The translations under genes were made by a program, and so were the position numbers. Below, one piece after another: positions 7,055 to 15,780 of a stretch of DNA of 64,000 nt. Within the stretch, counting starts at the first letter, position 1. Each line of letters begins with the position of its first letter. The notes below the pieces were generated by a model. It ran no database searches. It saw only the letters and a list, made by a program, of their open reading frames with translations, and was not told where the DNA came from. The DNA is from JAAYUJ01 sp963698165 (GTDB taxonomy: Bacteria; Desulfobacterota; Syntrophobacteria; Syntrophobacterales; Syntrophobacteraceae): contig CAVOPT010000021.1 in assembly GCA_963698165.1 (NCBI GenBank), forward strand, positions 13,460 through 77,459, in the 5' to 3' direction.

Positions 7055-9076
7055 CTAGGCGACTGGGAGAACACGCAGATCGGAATACTTCTCAAGCTCT
7101 TCGACGATTCCCGAAGGCCACCGGAACCGACACAGCCAGCGATCGGCGCCGGAGTCGAATAGGCGCAACACAAAAACCACTTCAAATGTGTCCTCGGCTT
7201 CGTTGGTGACGAACGGGTAATACACATCCCCCTTGCGCTCGAACCAACGAGCAACGGGCTCCTCCGCTCTTGTCCGGAGATCCCAAACGGCCACCCGGGG
7301 CAGAATATCGCCGCCGTTTTGCAGGAAGAAGACGGCCAGCCACCGCCCCGCAGCGATGATCATGTCACCAACGAATCCGGTGATGAACAAAGGCTGGCGA
7401 ATTGGGGCTAGCGATAGTGGATCCAGAAAATGCACCCCCTCGCCCCCCGCGGCTTGTCGTCTCACGACCAGACAAGGGAGTCCATCGAGTTCATGCACCG
7501 CCGCATCGGAATTGTCGTACCACCATATCCGATCCGAAGGTGCCCCTTGAAAAGACGATTCGTCCCAAAGTGTTTTCGCTGAACGAGAAGTGTTAGGACC
7601 CGCGAGCGACTGCGAAATTAGCTCGAATTCATTGGTCAGTGCCAACGCATGCCACTGTTCTGGCTTGAGCGGATCGATCCACAGAGTGGCACTACCAAAG
7701 CGGGAGCCGGCTGGGGACGTCATCACGATCTCCATACTCCCGTTGGATTCGAGCAACCGTATCTTTCCATCGGCATGCACCGTGACGACCGAAGCCTCTG
7801 GCGCGGCAGAGACGAAAGATGCGTGGCGAATCGTGCCCTCGCATGCGTACTGCATCGAGGGTTGCTGACTCGACCTGGACCACCGATAGACGCATTGATG
7901 GTCGCTCGCCACAAGATCGATGGTACCGTCAATGTTTCGCTGAGCGCAAAGCGGGTACGCAGCCAGTTTTCGAGCCACAAAGCTTCCAAGCTTCAGCGGC
8001 TGTTGATCGGCGGTCATCAGGTGCAGGCGGGGATCATCATTGATGCGTGCAACCAACAGCGTATGGTATGAGCGAAGATCGTCGGCTGGACCCGGACCCG
8101 CATCATCGATAAATCCACGAGGCAGCGAGTCGAATCTGAACCGAGCGAGCGCGTCCGCCGATTCGAGCACGCGAGCCACCATCTCGAATGCGTACTTGTC
8201 AGGTAGCGCCTGCACGGGCAGCCCTTGTGCGTTCCTTGCCTCGTCGCACAATTTGCGCGCGTCGGAGCGTCCGGGGCCATAGCTCGATTGGGTCACGGCG
8301 ACATCTTCAATTGCCTGCCCCCGGAACACCGTGGGATGAACCATCAGGCCGTGCGCTTGCGCGAACTCGAGTTCATTCAGTGGAAGGGATCGGAAATCGC
8401 GTGCCGCACGAGCGGCCAGGTCGACCACGGCGGTCACTTCATCATCGAATTGCGCGGGAACAGCTCGACTCCACACTCGAGCCTTTTCAGCAGCTAGCCG
8501 CAGGGCTTCCTCCTGGCCGCTGTAACGAGTGCGCCAGTCAACGAGAATCTCGCGAGCACGGATCAGTCGCTTCGTGTCTTCATCGAAGGCCGGATACACT
8601 GGCTTCGAGGCAGCCGACGCTCGTCGCGTAGCACGCTCTGATTCGGAAACTGAACTGGGGAAGGCGGGGCTACTGCTTGGCTTGCCACGTTCACCCCGTA
8701 CTCGCTTGAGCAGAAGTTCGACGGCCGCGCCTTCGTCGATGTTTACAAGGTCGACATACACGATCTGAGCGAGGACTCCATCAAGGTCAAGCGGCTGCAC
8801 TCTCACGGGTATCAAAAGGTCCTTCTTGCCGGTGGGGTCAAGCCGAAACGCGTTGGCCCACTCGGGTTGGGTATACAGCGCCTTGACATAGTTCGGGGAT
8901 AGCACGGCGATTGTTCGCATGGTCTCTTGCATCGCCTCGTTCATTCGGATCACCCAATTGCCGACGAAGTCCCAGGCTTGGATTATTGTACTGAACCCCG
9001 CGTCCTCGAGCTGCCAAGCGATCCACTCAGCCCACTGCTTGTCGTCGCGGTTGTAGCTGATGAAGAAGTCTTTCAT
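7055..9076 (-). CDS. TIR-domain protein with C-terminal beta-propeller-like region
   Basis: The product is 673 residues. Residues 1-130 form a TIR domain: FFISYNRDDKQWAEWIAWQLE, then IIQAWDF, then IAVLSPNYVKA. In bacteria such domains cleave NAD+ or make cyclic ADP-ribose signals, mostly in phage defence; the activity here is inferred. A linker rich in Ser, Ala and Arg and a helical part follow (about 130-330). The remaining 340 residues are strand-rich with loose WD/propeller-like repeats (SDHQCVYRW, then HADGKIRLLE, then RVAVWDLR). The start at 9076 begins exactly at the TIR fold and has AGAGGA upstream. The gene forms one cassette between attC-like sites. Confidence 0.8.
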   Translation of the reverse strand: MKDFFISYNRDDKQWAEWIAWQLEDAGFSTIIQAWDFVGNWVIRMNEAMQETMRTIAVLSPNYVKALYTQPEWANAFRLDPTGKKDLLIPVRVQPLDLDGVLAQIVYVDLVNIDEGAAVELLLKRVRGERGKPSSSPAFPSSVSESERATRRASAASKPVYPAFDEDTKRLIRAREILVDWRTRYSGQEEALRLAAEKARVWSRAVPAQFDDEVTAVVDLAARAARDFRSLPLNELEFAQAHGLMVHPTVFRGQAIEDVAVTQSSYGPGRSDARKLCDEARNAQGLPVQALPDKYAFEMVARVLESADALARFRFDSLPRGFIDDAGPGPADDLRSYHTLLVARINDDPRLHLMTADQQPLKLGSFVARKLAAYPLCAQRNIDGTIDLVASDHQCVYRWSRSSQQPSMQYACEGTIRHASFVSAAPEASVVTVHADGKIRLLESNGSMEIVMTSPAGSRFGSATLWIDPLKPEQWHALALTNEFELISQSLAGPNTSRSAKTLWDESSFQGAPSDRIWWYDNSDAAVHELDGLPCLVVRRQAAGGEGVHFLDPLSLAPIRQPLFITGFVGDMIIAAGRWLAVFFLQNGGDILPRVAVWDLRTRAEEPVARWFERKGDVYYPFVTNEAEDTFEVVFVLRLFDSGADRWLCRFRWPSGIVEELEKYSDLRVLPVA

Positions 9077-9297
9077 GGCTCTCGTTCCTCTTTGCGACGT
9101 GGCGACTAGGACAACTCCTCGTCCGACAGATAAGACATAGTCACGTTTGCTTGACCCGGCGCGCAAGGAAGGCCCCGTGTCCCGCGTGAGCAGCGACGCG
9201 AGACTGACGGAGATCCTGTGCATTTCGAGTCATCCAGGCACCCTGGACGGCAATCGATCTCGGTCCAGAACCGCCCCCGCGTTCCTCTGACAGGTCC

Positions 9298-9469
9298 GTC
9301 CAATGGCGAGTTGAGCGGAACCCCCTGGCCACGAGGGCTGCAATTCATTGCAGGCCCGAGTGCCAGTGGGGCGGAGCCGCCCGCAGGGCGGTTTCCGCTC
9401 GAACGTTTGGTTCCCGAGGCGCACCAGCGCCGAGGGCCAAACGTGAGAGTGGAGCCCAACTCGTTGGGT
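9298..9469 (-). other. attC-like site after the HEPN-like gene
   Basis: The minus-strand R'' is ACCCAAC (9463-9469), fitting RYYYAAC, eight bases after the gene. The arm CGAGTTGGGC faces GCTCAACTCG near the far end, where ATTGGAC is a one-base variant of a GTTRRRY core. Internal hairpins include GGGCCTGCAAT with ATTGCAGCCC and GTTTGG with CCAAAC. Confidence 0.6.
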
Positions 9470-9476
9470 CGTCCCC

Positions 9477-10148
9477 TCACTCAGTCTCGTATAAGTTCTC
9501 CAACTCATACTGCCGGGCCTCGGCCCTTGCTTCATAGGTTGCCTGCAAGGTCTCGTGCGCAGCCGTCGTCGCACCATCAAAGAGCGGGAAGAGTTCGTCT
9601 AGAATCGCGCACAGATCAAAAAGGTTGAAGCGGAAGTGCGATGACAGCGATGGGCGACCGCTCGTGTCAATCGGGTATCGGAAGGCGTAAGAGCCAGCGT
9701 CAACGGCGTGAATCTCGGCAATGACCTTGCGGAAGTCCTCAAGGCCGTTGAAGTGAGGAAGCCCAAGGTCCCAGTCCCACTCGAAGGCTTCGAACAAAGA
9801 CTCCAAGTCCTGGCGAAGGGCGTCGAGACTATGGGTCCTGATCAGCCTGTCTCTATCGATCTTACCTGTGCCCCGCAACAGGAGCATTGGTGCACCGACA
9901 AGAATGACGGCCTTCATATAAAGTTCCAGCGCGTGGCGATACAAAAAAACGACGGGATAGGCGCGAAAGTCGTCTTCCGGATTACCGTAGAGGCCGAAGT
10001 GTGGATCCTGGCGAAGCGCCGCAACTGCCTCTTTTGCTGTGATATGGAAGGCTTCGGCGAAGAACGTGAACTCTGCCTCTGAAGTCCCATGCCAGTTCAG
10101 GACGACGGTGCCGTGAGGCCGGCTCTTCGGGTCGAACAACTTCTTCAC
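9477..10148 (-). CDS. HEPN-like hypothetical protein
   Basis: The product is 223 residues. A central YRHALELYMKAVIL helix, followed by THSLDALRQDLESLF, resembles HEPN-fold proteins, which are all-helical and often act as RNases or nucleotidyltransferase partners. The catalytic RX4-6H motif of active HEPN RNases is not evident, so activity is uncertain. The GTG start overlaps the stop of the upstream small gene (GTGA) and has GAGGAG eight bases before it. It is the first cassette gene with a clear attC-like site counted from the right. Confidence 0.55.
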   Translation of the reverse strand: MKKLFDPKSRPHGTVVLNWHGTSEAEFTFFAEAFHITAKEAVAALRQDPHFGLYGNPEDDFRAYPVVFLYRHALELYMKAVILVGAPMLLLRGTGKIDRDRLIRTHSLDALRQDLESLFEAFEWDWDLGLPHFNGLEDFRKVIAEIHAVDAGSYAFRYPIDTSGRPSLSSHFRFNLFDLCAILDELFPLFDGATTAAHETLQATYEARAEARQYELENLYETE

Positions 10149-10381
10149 GCTAGACTCTCCTCGGGTCTTCGGACGTCAGACCCAACAAGTGATTGTACAG
10201 GTCTGTTGATCTCCGGGACGTGGCTTGGGTCTTCGAATGGCAATGGGGCACGGGATGTCTGGTCTGTGGGCGCCTGATGAGAGCTGACTTCCGCCATCGT
10301 CCTGATTTCGCATTCATATTTTAGACCTAAGGTCCTTGCAAGGAGTTTGCGACAGAGTGTGCGCACCTTTCTGTCTATCAT
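10145..10381 (-). CDS. Small hypothetical protein coupled to the HEPN-like gene
   Basis: The reading frame gives 78 residues with a basic N-terminal helix (KVRTLCRKLLARTLG) and a polar, Pro-rich tail. The stop overlaps the GTG of the next gene, suggesting translational coupling, but no good ribosome site precedes the ATG. No family was recognised. It may equally be 5' leader sequence of the HEPN-like cassette. Confidence 0.35.
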   Translation of the reverse strand: MIDRKVRTLCRKLLARTLGLKYECEIRTMAEVSSHQAPTDQTSRAPLPFEDPSHVPEINRPVQSLVGSDVRRPEESLA

Positions 10382-10843
10382 TGGGATCGGAAGGATATCC
10401 AGAAATTGGACAGCTCCGCATGCGTATCACCCTTCCACAGTCCGACCAAATCCATGGGGTATCTGAAGAAGCAGAGGGCGGTTCTGAACAACGCGCATTC
10501 ATTTTGCCGAAGTGGTTTTGCTAATATTTTGATTTATCCGAGAAGTATGATTCCCCTCATGGGCAGGCGAGCAGCCTTGGCCAGTTCCTCCGTAAGATTC
10601 AGGAGAAGAAGCAAACACACTCGCACCAACAGCAGGCACCCCATACGATCATGCTCTATCACGAGTTTGTTCAGTTCATGGAACCCGGCAGCCAGGTCTG
10701 TTGGCCCTGACAAAATGTCGCTGACTTTGATGCGGAAATCTCGGCAGTTCATGACGGAAAAGGCGGGAAAGGCCGACCGGTCACGGTCCCCAAGACGACT
10801 CTCCCTGTGGAAGGATGATTTCGGATTCCTCTTTCGGGGATCC
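10382..10843. other. Gap with no supported gene
   Basis: No convincing gene, attC site or integron integrase was found here, where an integrase could be expected for the minus-strand array. A Leu-rich minus-strand frame (10534-10845) has no ribosome site and no family signature. The segment joins the cassette array to the response-regulator remnant. Confidence 0.5.
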
Positions 10844-11029
10844 ACTCGGGATTACCCCCAGTCCCTGGAGGAAATGGAGAAAAGCCACATCGAGCGGATT
10901 CTCCGGTGGTGCCACTGGAACATTTCCAAGGCGGCGGGCATCCTTGAGATCAACCGGACTACGCTCCACAACAAAATCGGAAAATACGGACTAGAAAACG
11001 GAACGGAATTGCAGCGGGGGGAATTCTGA
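10844..11029 (+). pseudogene. C-terminal fragment of an NtrC-type regulator
   Basis: The last 61 residues read PQSLEEMEKSHIERIL, then WNISKAAGILEINRTTL, the Fis-type helix-turn-helix that ends sigma-54-dependent response regulators. Upstream in this frame there is no receiver or AAA+ domain; the preceding residues are low-complexity Arg/Ser. The fragment marks the right border of the cassette region and is probably not expressed. Confidence 0.65.
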
Positions 11030-11077
11030 CGGGAGGTGTGCTTGCGGGGGGCCGGGAGAGGGGGTTCACATTGGCGT

Positions 11078-11674
11078 TCACCGTTTCCGGCCGCCGGGAT
11101 TGTCGCGGGGGGGCGAGGCCCTTTGTCGGCCCCGTTCGTTCAGACGCGCTCTGGTCATGCGCTCGCGCAGTCCGCCCTCCTTGATGAACGCATGTTCGAG
11201 TTGTCGTATCTGCCTGTCGAGCAGGGTGCCGGCGACCTTGATGAGGCCCATGATAACATTGGCGGCAATGGCGGGTTCTGAATGCTCGATGCCTTTCCTG
11301 AACGTCTCATAATTGGCATCCGGGGTGCGAATGAGCTCCCCGAGTCGACGGGCATACGGGTGATCCTTGACCCACTCCTCCAAGCCCCGGACCCTCAGGA
11401 AATCGCGGTAGTCGGCCAGTAATTCCTCCAGGCTCGCCCTCGCCACATTGGTCAGCTTGATCTCCATCTCCTTCGATGTGGCCGAAGCCACACTCCCCTC
11501 GATGATATTCTGTTTGCCGGACCGCGGGGCCTGGATCATCTGGTCCACGGTGCGGTCATGTCGGTCGAGGAACCGCCCGCAGAAGCGGATCGTAGCATCG
11601 CAGACGATCTCGGCTCGCTGGTAGGAGAGCAGTTTGCGATAGCCGCCGTGAGGAGGAATGAAGCCTTCAGACAT
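11078..11674 (-). CDS. Four-helix bundle suffix-domain protein
   Basis: The product is 198 residues. It matches the S23-type four-helix-bundle proteins related to 23S rRNA intervening-sequence proteins: YRKLLSYQRAEIVCDAT, then DQMIQAPRSGKQNIIEGS, then ASLEELLADYRDFLR. The C-terminal tail is strongly basic. The ATG at 11674 has GAGGT close upstream; the in-frame extension to 11791 has no ribosome site. The molecular role of this family is not established, though the basic tail suggests nucleic-acid contact. No rRNA is nearby. Confidence 0.75.
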   Translation of the reverse strand: MSEGFIPPHGGYRKLLSYQRAEIVCDATIRFCGRFLDRHDRTVDQMIQAPRSGKQNIIEGSVASATSKEMEIKLTNVARASLEELLADYRDFLRVRGLEEWVKDHPYARRLGELIRTPDANYETFRKGIEHSEPAIAANVIMGLIKVAGTLLDRQIRQLEHAFIKEGGLRERMTRARLNERGRQRASPPRDNPGGRKR

Positions 11675-11954
11675 TGAGCACCTCAAAGGAAGGTAGGGCA
11701 AGGATACAAGAAACCCAAGGGGCATGTGAGACAGAGGCGGCAGGGGGCTCCAGCGCCCGTCGGAAGGCAGCGCGGTATTCACCAAATTCATAACCCTCAG
11801 ATGTCAATTCTCAAGTTTCACATCGACAGGCGCCCCTATACCCGGCACCTTTGAGCCCCCCCGAGCTGTCTCTCGAGTCTCTCATGTCGCTTGCGTCTCT
11901 TACAAGAGTCACAACCAACGCCATTTCCACCCAGTCTCTCATCCTATTAACCCA

Positions 11955-13562
11955 TCAACCGATCTCCTGCCTGGGCACTTCGCTCACCTTGGGGGTTACG
12001 GGGAGCTTGATGGTGAAAACGGTTCCTTTGCCCGGTTCGCTCTCGGCGGTGATGGTTCCCTTGTGCCGGTCGATGATCCCGTAGACCGTGGAGAGGCCCA
12101 GGCCCAGGCCCTTCCCCTCCGTCTTGGTCGTGAAGAAGGGATCGAAGATGTACTGGAGATCCTCTTTGGCGATGCCACACCCCGTGTCGCTCACCTTGAT
12201 TTCCACCAATCCCTTGCGGCTGTTGAAGGAAGTGTCGATGCCGATCACCCCCCCATTGGGCATGGCGTCGATGGCGTTGAAGATGAGGTTGATGACGCAC
12301 TGCTGCAACTGGTTGAAGTCCCCGGTGACCTTCGGGATATCAGAGCTTATCCGCTCCTGGATCTGGATGTTTTGGAGGGTCAGCTTGTGGCGGCTCAGGG
12401 TGATACAGCGGGAAAGGAGATCGCTCAGGTTCACTTCGCTGAATTCCAGCTTGGATTTCCGGGAGAAGGAGAGGAGATTGGACACGATTTTCGAACAGCG
12501 GCTGAGCTCGCTTTCCATGAGAGAGAGGTAGCTTTCGAACTTGCCGGTGGACTCCTGGGTGAGGGGCCCCCGGCCGAGCATTTTCATCATGAGCCGTGCG
12601 TAGTTGAGTATTCCCGACAGGGGATTGTTGATTTCGTGCACGACGCTCGCCGCCAACCTTCCCAGGCTGATCATCTTGTCCTGGTGGAGCATCCGGGCCT
12701 GGTCGGCAAACTCCTGAGTCAGCTTGCGGATGGTGCGCAGATCCCGGAAAAAAATGACAAGGCCCACCTCCTCTCCCTCTTCGAAGAGGACCGAGGCCAA
12801 GAGCTGGCAGGGGATCTTGCCGCCGATTTTCGCCGCGAGAAACGTTTCGTAGAGATGAAGACGGTCCTTGCCTCCAAACACCTCCGAAGCCAGGGTGCTC
12901 TGAAACTTCTCGTACTCCCCCGGTGAAAAGAAGTCCTCGAGGCGCATCCTGCCCACCACTTCTTCCCGCGCGAAGCAGAGCATCTCTTCCATGCTCTTGT
13001 TGAAGATGATCACCTTGCCTTCCTGATCCCCCGCGACGATGCCGTCGATGGAGCTCTCTATGAGCATCTTCTGGAAATGAAACGTCTTGGCGAGCTCTTC
13101 CGCGGTCCTGATCCACCGCTCCTCGATGAGGGCCGTGTAGTCCTGAAGGTCCTTCCGGTTGAGGTAGCGCTCCTTGGCCCGTTTCAAAGCGACCATGAGG
13201 GCCTCGTCATGGACGGGCTTGGTGATGAAATCGGACGCGTCCAGCTGCAGGGCTTTGATGGCGAGCTCTATTTCACTGAAGGCGGTGATGACGATGACTT
13301 CCGCCGACGGGTCGAGCTCCTTGATGCGCCGAAGAACTTCGAGGCCGTCCAGCCCGGGCATGCGGATGTCGGTGATGACGATGTCCGGGGATGCTTCCTG
13401 GAAAAGACTCACCCCCACCAGGCCGTCTTCGGCGGTCAACACCTCGTATCCGACATCCTCAAGGGCGATGGAGGTGACCTTGCGGATTCCCGGGTCGTCA
13501 TCGATGAGGAGAATCTTCCATTTTTCCTTACCCACTGCGTACCGAGCCTCCGTGTGAGTCAT
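11955..13562 (-). CDS. Receiver-PAS-histidine kinase
   Basis: The product is 535 residues. It has an N-terminal receiver (15-130, phospho-acceptor Asp65 in VITDIRMPG), a PAS domain (about 160-285), HisKA with His309 (ASVVHEINNPLSGIL) and an HATPase_c domain (NLIFNAIDAMP, then DTGCGIA, then GKGLGLGLSTVYGI). There is no membrane segment, so it is a cytoplasmic kinase that itself receives phosphate through its receiver. It is codirectional with the 165-residue secreted protein 31 bases upstream and may end the long lpdA-lipB-lipA transcription unit. A cognate output regulator is not adjacent. Confidence 0.9.
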   Translation of the reverse strand: MTHTEARYAVGKEKWKILLIDDDPGIRKVTSIALEDVGYEVLTAEDGLVGVSLFQEASPDIVITDIRMPGLDGLEVLRRIKELDPSAEVIVITAFSEIELAIKALQLDASDFITKPVHDEALMVALKRAKERYLNRKDLQDYTALIEERWIRTAEELAKTFHFQKMLIESSIDGIVAGDQEGKVIIFNKSMEEMLCFAREEVVGRMRLEDFFSPGEYEKFQSTLASEVFGGKDRLHLYETFLAAKIGGKIPCQLLASVLFEEGEEVGLVIFFRDLRTIRKLTQEFADQARMLHQDKMISLGRLAASVVHEINNPLSGILNYARLMMKMLGRGPLTQESTGKFESYLSLMESELSRCSKIVSNLLSFSRKSKLEFSEVNLSDLLSRCITLSRHKLTLQNIQIQERISSDIPKVTGDFNQLQQCVINLIFNAIDAMPNGGVIGIDTSFNSRKGLVEIKVSDTGCGIAKEDLQYIFDPFFTTKTEGKGLGLGLSTVYGIIDRHKGTITAESEPGKGTVFTIKLPVTPKVSEVPRQEIG

Positions 13563-13593
13563 GAGCCGTGAAATGCAAAAGGGGGCAGCCCCG

Positions 13594-14091
13594 TCATCGT
13601 TTCAAGAGTTCCATGCCCTTGAGAATCAGCTCTTCCCCTCTCGAAATCTTCCGTTCCCCCTTGAAGTCGCCCTCTTCCGTGTTCACCCACTTCTTGGTCA
13701 GGTCAATCCGAAGGAGCTTCTTCTGCCCCTGGACCATCATGTCCCCGCCCTCCAGCATGAGATCCCTGCCCCGGAGAAGGGTTTCGGTCCTGAAGGTGTC
13801 GTCTCCCTCGACCATCAGCCGGCCCCCCTCCCTGACCAGCTTTTCCCCCTCCACAATCTCCCGTTCCCCGCGCTCCCGCATGCCCACCTTCATTTGGCGG
13901 ACGTCTCTGTATTCCTCCATGAGGGTCAGCCTTCCCTTCCCGATGAGCTCCGCGCCCTCCAGGATGAGGCTTCTTCCGTCAGCCATGTTTTTCGTCATGA
14001 TCCCCGCGAGGGGTGAAGAGGACACCGCGGGAAGGAGCACCAGGGAGAAGAAGACCGCCAGGGAACCGATGAGCTTACGTTGCTTGATCAT
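13594..14091 (-). CDS. Secreted hypothetical protein with Gly-Leu repeats
   Basis: The product is 165 residues. The N terminus (KLIGSLAVFFSLVLLPAVSS) is a signal peptide. The mature part repeats short motifs of the type EGAELIGKG, EGEKLVREG, RGRDLMLEG and RGEELILKG at roughly 18-20-residue spacing, which could form a regular helical or solenoid-like periplasmic protein. GGGAGGA precedes the ATG, and the gene starts 17 bases inside the 3' end of lipA, so the two are translationally linked. No family was recognised. Confidence 0.7.
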   Translation of the reverse strand: MIKQRKLIGSLAVFFSLVLLPAVSSSPLAGIMTKNMADGRSLILEGAELIGKGRLTLMEEYRDVRQMKVGMRERGEREIVEGEKLVREGGRLMVEGDDTFRTETLLRGRDLMLEGGDMMVQGQKKLLRIDLTKKWVNTEEGDFKGERKISRGEELILKGMELLKR

Positions 14092-15031
14092 GCTGTTTCC
14101 TCCCTAAGGCCGACGCCTGATCTTCGGCATGATAGGAGCTGCGTACAAGAGGCCCCGACTCGACCACCCCGAATCCCAGCTTCAGGGCGGTCTCCTTCAG
14201 GACCTGGAATTCTTCCGGATCGTAATACCGAACGACGGGCAGCCGGTCCGTGCCCGGACTCAGGTACTGCCCGATGGTGAGGATGTCACAGCCAACCGCC
14301 CGGAGATCCTCCATGACCTCCACGAGCTCGTCGCGGCTTTCGCCGAGCCCCACCATGAATCCCGACTTGGTGGCGATGGACGGATTCAGTTTCTTGGCCG
14401 TTCCCAGAACGGAAAGGGAGCGGCGGTAGAGGGCATGAGGCCTCACCCGCGGGTAGAGGCGCGGCACAGTCTCCACGTTGTGGCCGAAGATCCTGGGGCC
14501 CGCACCGAGAACCATACCGATGGAAGCAGCTTTCCCCAGAAAATCGGGAACGAGGACCTCAACGGCGCAACCGGGGGCCAGGATGCCGATGCGCTGAATC
14601 ACCCCGGCGAAGACCGAGGCGCCGCCGTCGGGCAGGTCATCCCGTGTGACCGACGTGATGACCGCGTGCTTGAGCCCCATGGCCAGGACGGCCTCCGCCA
14701 CCCGCTGCGCTTCCTCTGAGACTTCACGGCCGTGCCAAAGGGTTTGCGGCGAATCCGGGAAAGCTGCGCCATGCGGGAGGCCCTGGGACTCGGCCAGGCT
14801 CCGGGGTTCCCTCATGGTCCGGACGGCGCAAAAACCGCACTTCCTCGTGCACGCATCCCCCAGGATGAGAAAGGTGGCCGTCCCGTTCCCCCAGCACTCG
14901 GCCAGGTTGGGGCACCGGGCTTCCTCGCACACCGTGTTGAGACCCTTGCCGCGGAAGAGCTGACGGATTTGCCGGGTGGCCTCGCCGGAAGGAGGTTTCA
15001 CCCTGAGCCAGGGAGGCTTGGAAGATTTCAT
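14075..15031 (-). CDS. lipA: Lipoyl synthase
   Basis: This radical-SAM enzyme inserts two sulfurs into protein-bound octanoyl chains. The 318-residue product has both clusters: the auxiliary cluster Cys35, Cys40, Cys46 (CEEARCPNLAEC) and the radical-SAM triad Cys61, Cys65, Cys68 (CTRKCGFC). The C-terminal RSSYHAE contains the Ser that ligates the auxiliary cluster. After the radical-SAM motif there is an insertion of about 25 residues (around 75-100) absent from typical LipA. The ATG overlaps the lipB stop (ATGA). With lipB and lpdA it serves the pyruvate dehydrogenase complex encoded 6-10 kb upstream. Confidence 0.95.
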   Translation of the reverse strand: MKSSKPPWLRVKPPSGEATRQIRQLFRGKGLNTVCEEARCPNLAECWGNGTATFLILGDACTRKCGFCAVRTMREPRSLAESQGLPHGAAFPDSPQTLWHGREVSEEAQRVAEAVLAMGLKHAVITSVTRDDLPDGGASVFAGVIQRIGILAPGCAVEVLVPDFLGKAASIGMVLGAGPRIFGHNVETVPRLYPRVRPHALYRRSLSVLGTAKKLNPSIATKSGFMVGLGESRDELVEVMEDLRAVGCDILTIGQYLSPGTDRLPVVRYYDPEEFQVLKETALKLGFGVVESGPLVRSSYHAEDQASALGRKQHDQAT

Positions 15032-15780
15032 GGCGATCCCTCATGCTCCTTCCAGACCGTCCCCGGTTCGACCTCCAGCATCCGAACACCGAAGACCCGA
15101 GAGAATGCGGCCGCCACGCTTTTTGCCACCTCCGCCAGGCTCACGGTTCCGGCGACGACCCTGGCAAGAGAGGTGACTCCCCGGTCCCGAATGCCGCAGG
15201 GGACGATGCGGTCAAACCAGGTGAGGTCCGTCGTCACATTGAGGGCCAAGCCGTGCTGCGTCACCCGGTTGGCGTCGATCTTGGCCCCGATGGCCGCAAT
15301 TTTTTGCCCCCCTGTCCACACCCCGGTGTAGCCTTCCACGCGCCCCGATGTCACGCCGAAATGGGTGAGGGCCTCCACGACCACTTCCTCGAGATCTCTC
15401 AGGTAGCGGCCGGCGCCACCCGGCCTCGCCCGCAGGCTGATAACTGGGTACACCACCAGCTGCCCGGGACCGTGGAAGGTGATGTCTCCACCCCGGTCGG
15501 TTCGGTGAAGAGCCACCCCCTGCCTCACCAGTGTTTTACGTGGAACAAGGAGATGCTCCTCCCTCCCTCGGCGGCCAAGGGTGTAAGTGGGCGGGTGCTC
15601 GAGAAAGAGCACCGTGTCGGGAATCCTTGCCTCGGCCCGTGCCCTGGCGAGGGCCTTTTGAAGCTCCCAGGCCCGGATGTATTCAACACTTCCGAGCCAC
15701 GCGGACCAGCACGCAGGGAGCCCCGCATCTTCTTCCGGGCCCCTTGCCCGGCCCCCACTTGTCCGGACAAGGACGGTCAT
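15028..15780 (-). CDS. lipB: Octanoyl-[ACP]:protein N-octanoyltransferase
   Basis: The enzyme transfers octanoate from acyl carrier protein to lipoyl-domain lysines. The 250-residue product has LEHPPTYTLGRRG, the GGDITFHGPGQLVVYP substrate motif, the catalytic Lys in KIAAIGAKI and the catalytic Cys in IVPCGIRDRGVTSL. The ATG at 15780 is chosen because it overlaps the lpdA stop (ATGA) and starts at the family's usual N terminus; the longer frame upstream is only the lpdA antisense-phase reading. The stop overlaps the lipA start in the same way. Confidence 0.95.
   Translation of the reverse strand: MTVLVRTSGGRARGPEEDAGLPACWSAWLGSVEYIRAWELQKALARARAEARIPDTVLFLEHPPTYTLGRRGREEHLLVPRKTLVRQGVALHRTDRGGDITFHGPGQLVVYPVISLRARPGGAGRYLRDLEEVVVEALTHFGVTSGRVEGYTGVWTGGQKIAAIGAKIDANRVTQHGLALNVTTDLTWFDRIVPCGIRDRGVTSLARVVAGTVSLAEVAKSVAAAFSRVFGVRMLEVEPGTVWKEHEGSP

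Noticed and set aside
5000..10400. CRISPR array or rRNA/tRNA genes
   Set aside because: Palindromes here differ in length and sequence and are not regularly spaced, so not CRISPR; no rRNA or tRNA cloverleaf signature was recognised anywhere in the window.
10534..10845. Leu-rich minus-strand frame as a membrane or kinase gene
   Set aside because: No ribosome site, no domain, and it overlaps the region preceding the NtrC-type fragment.
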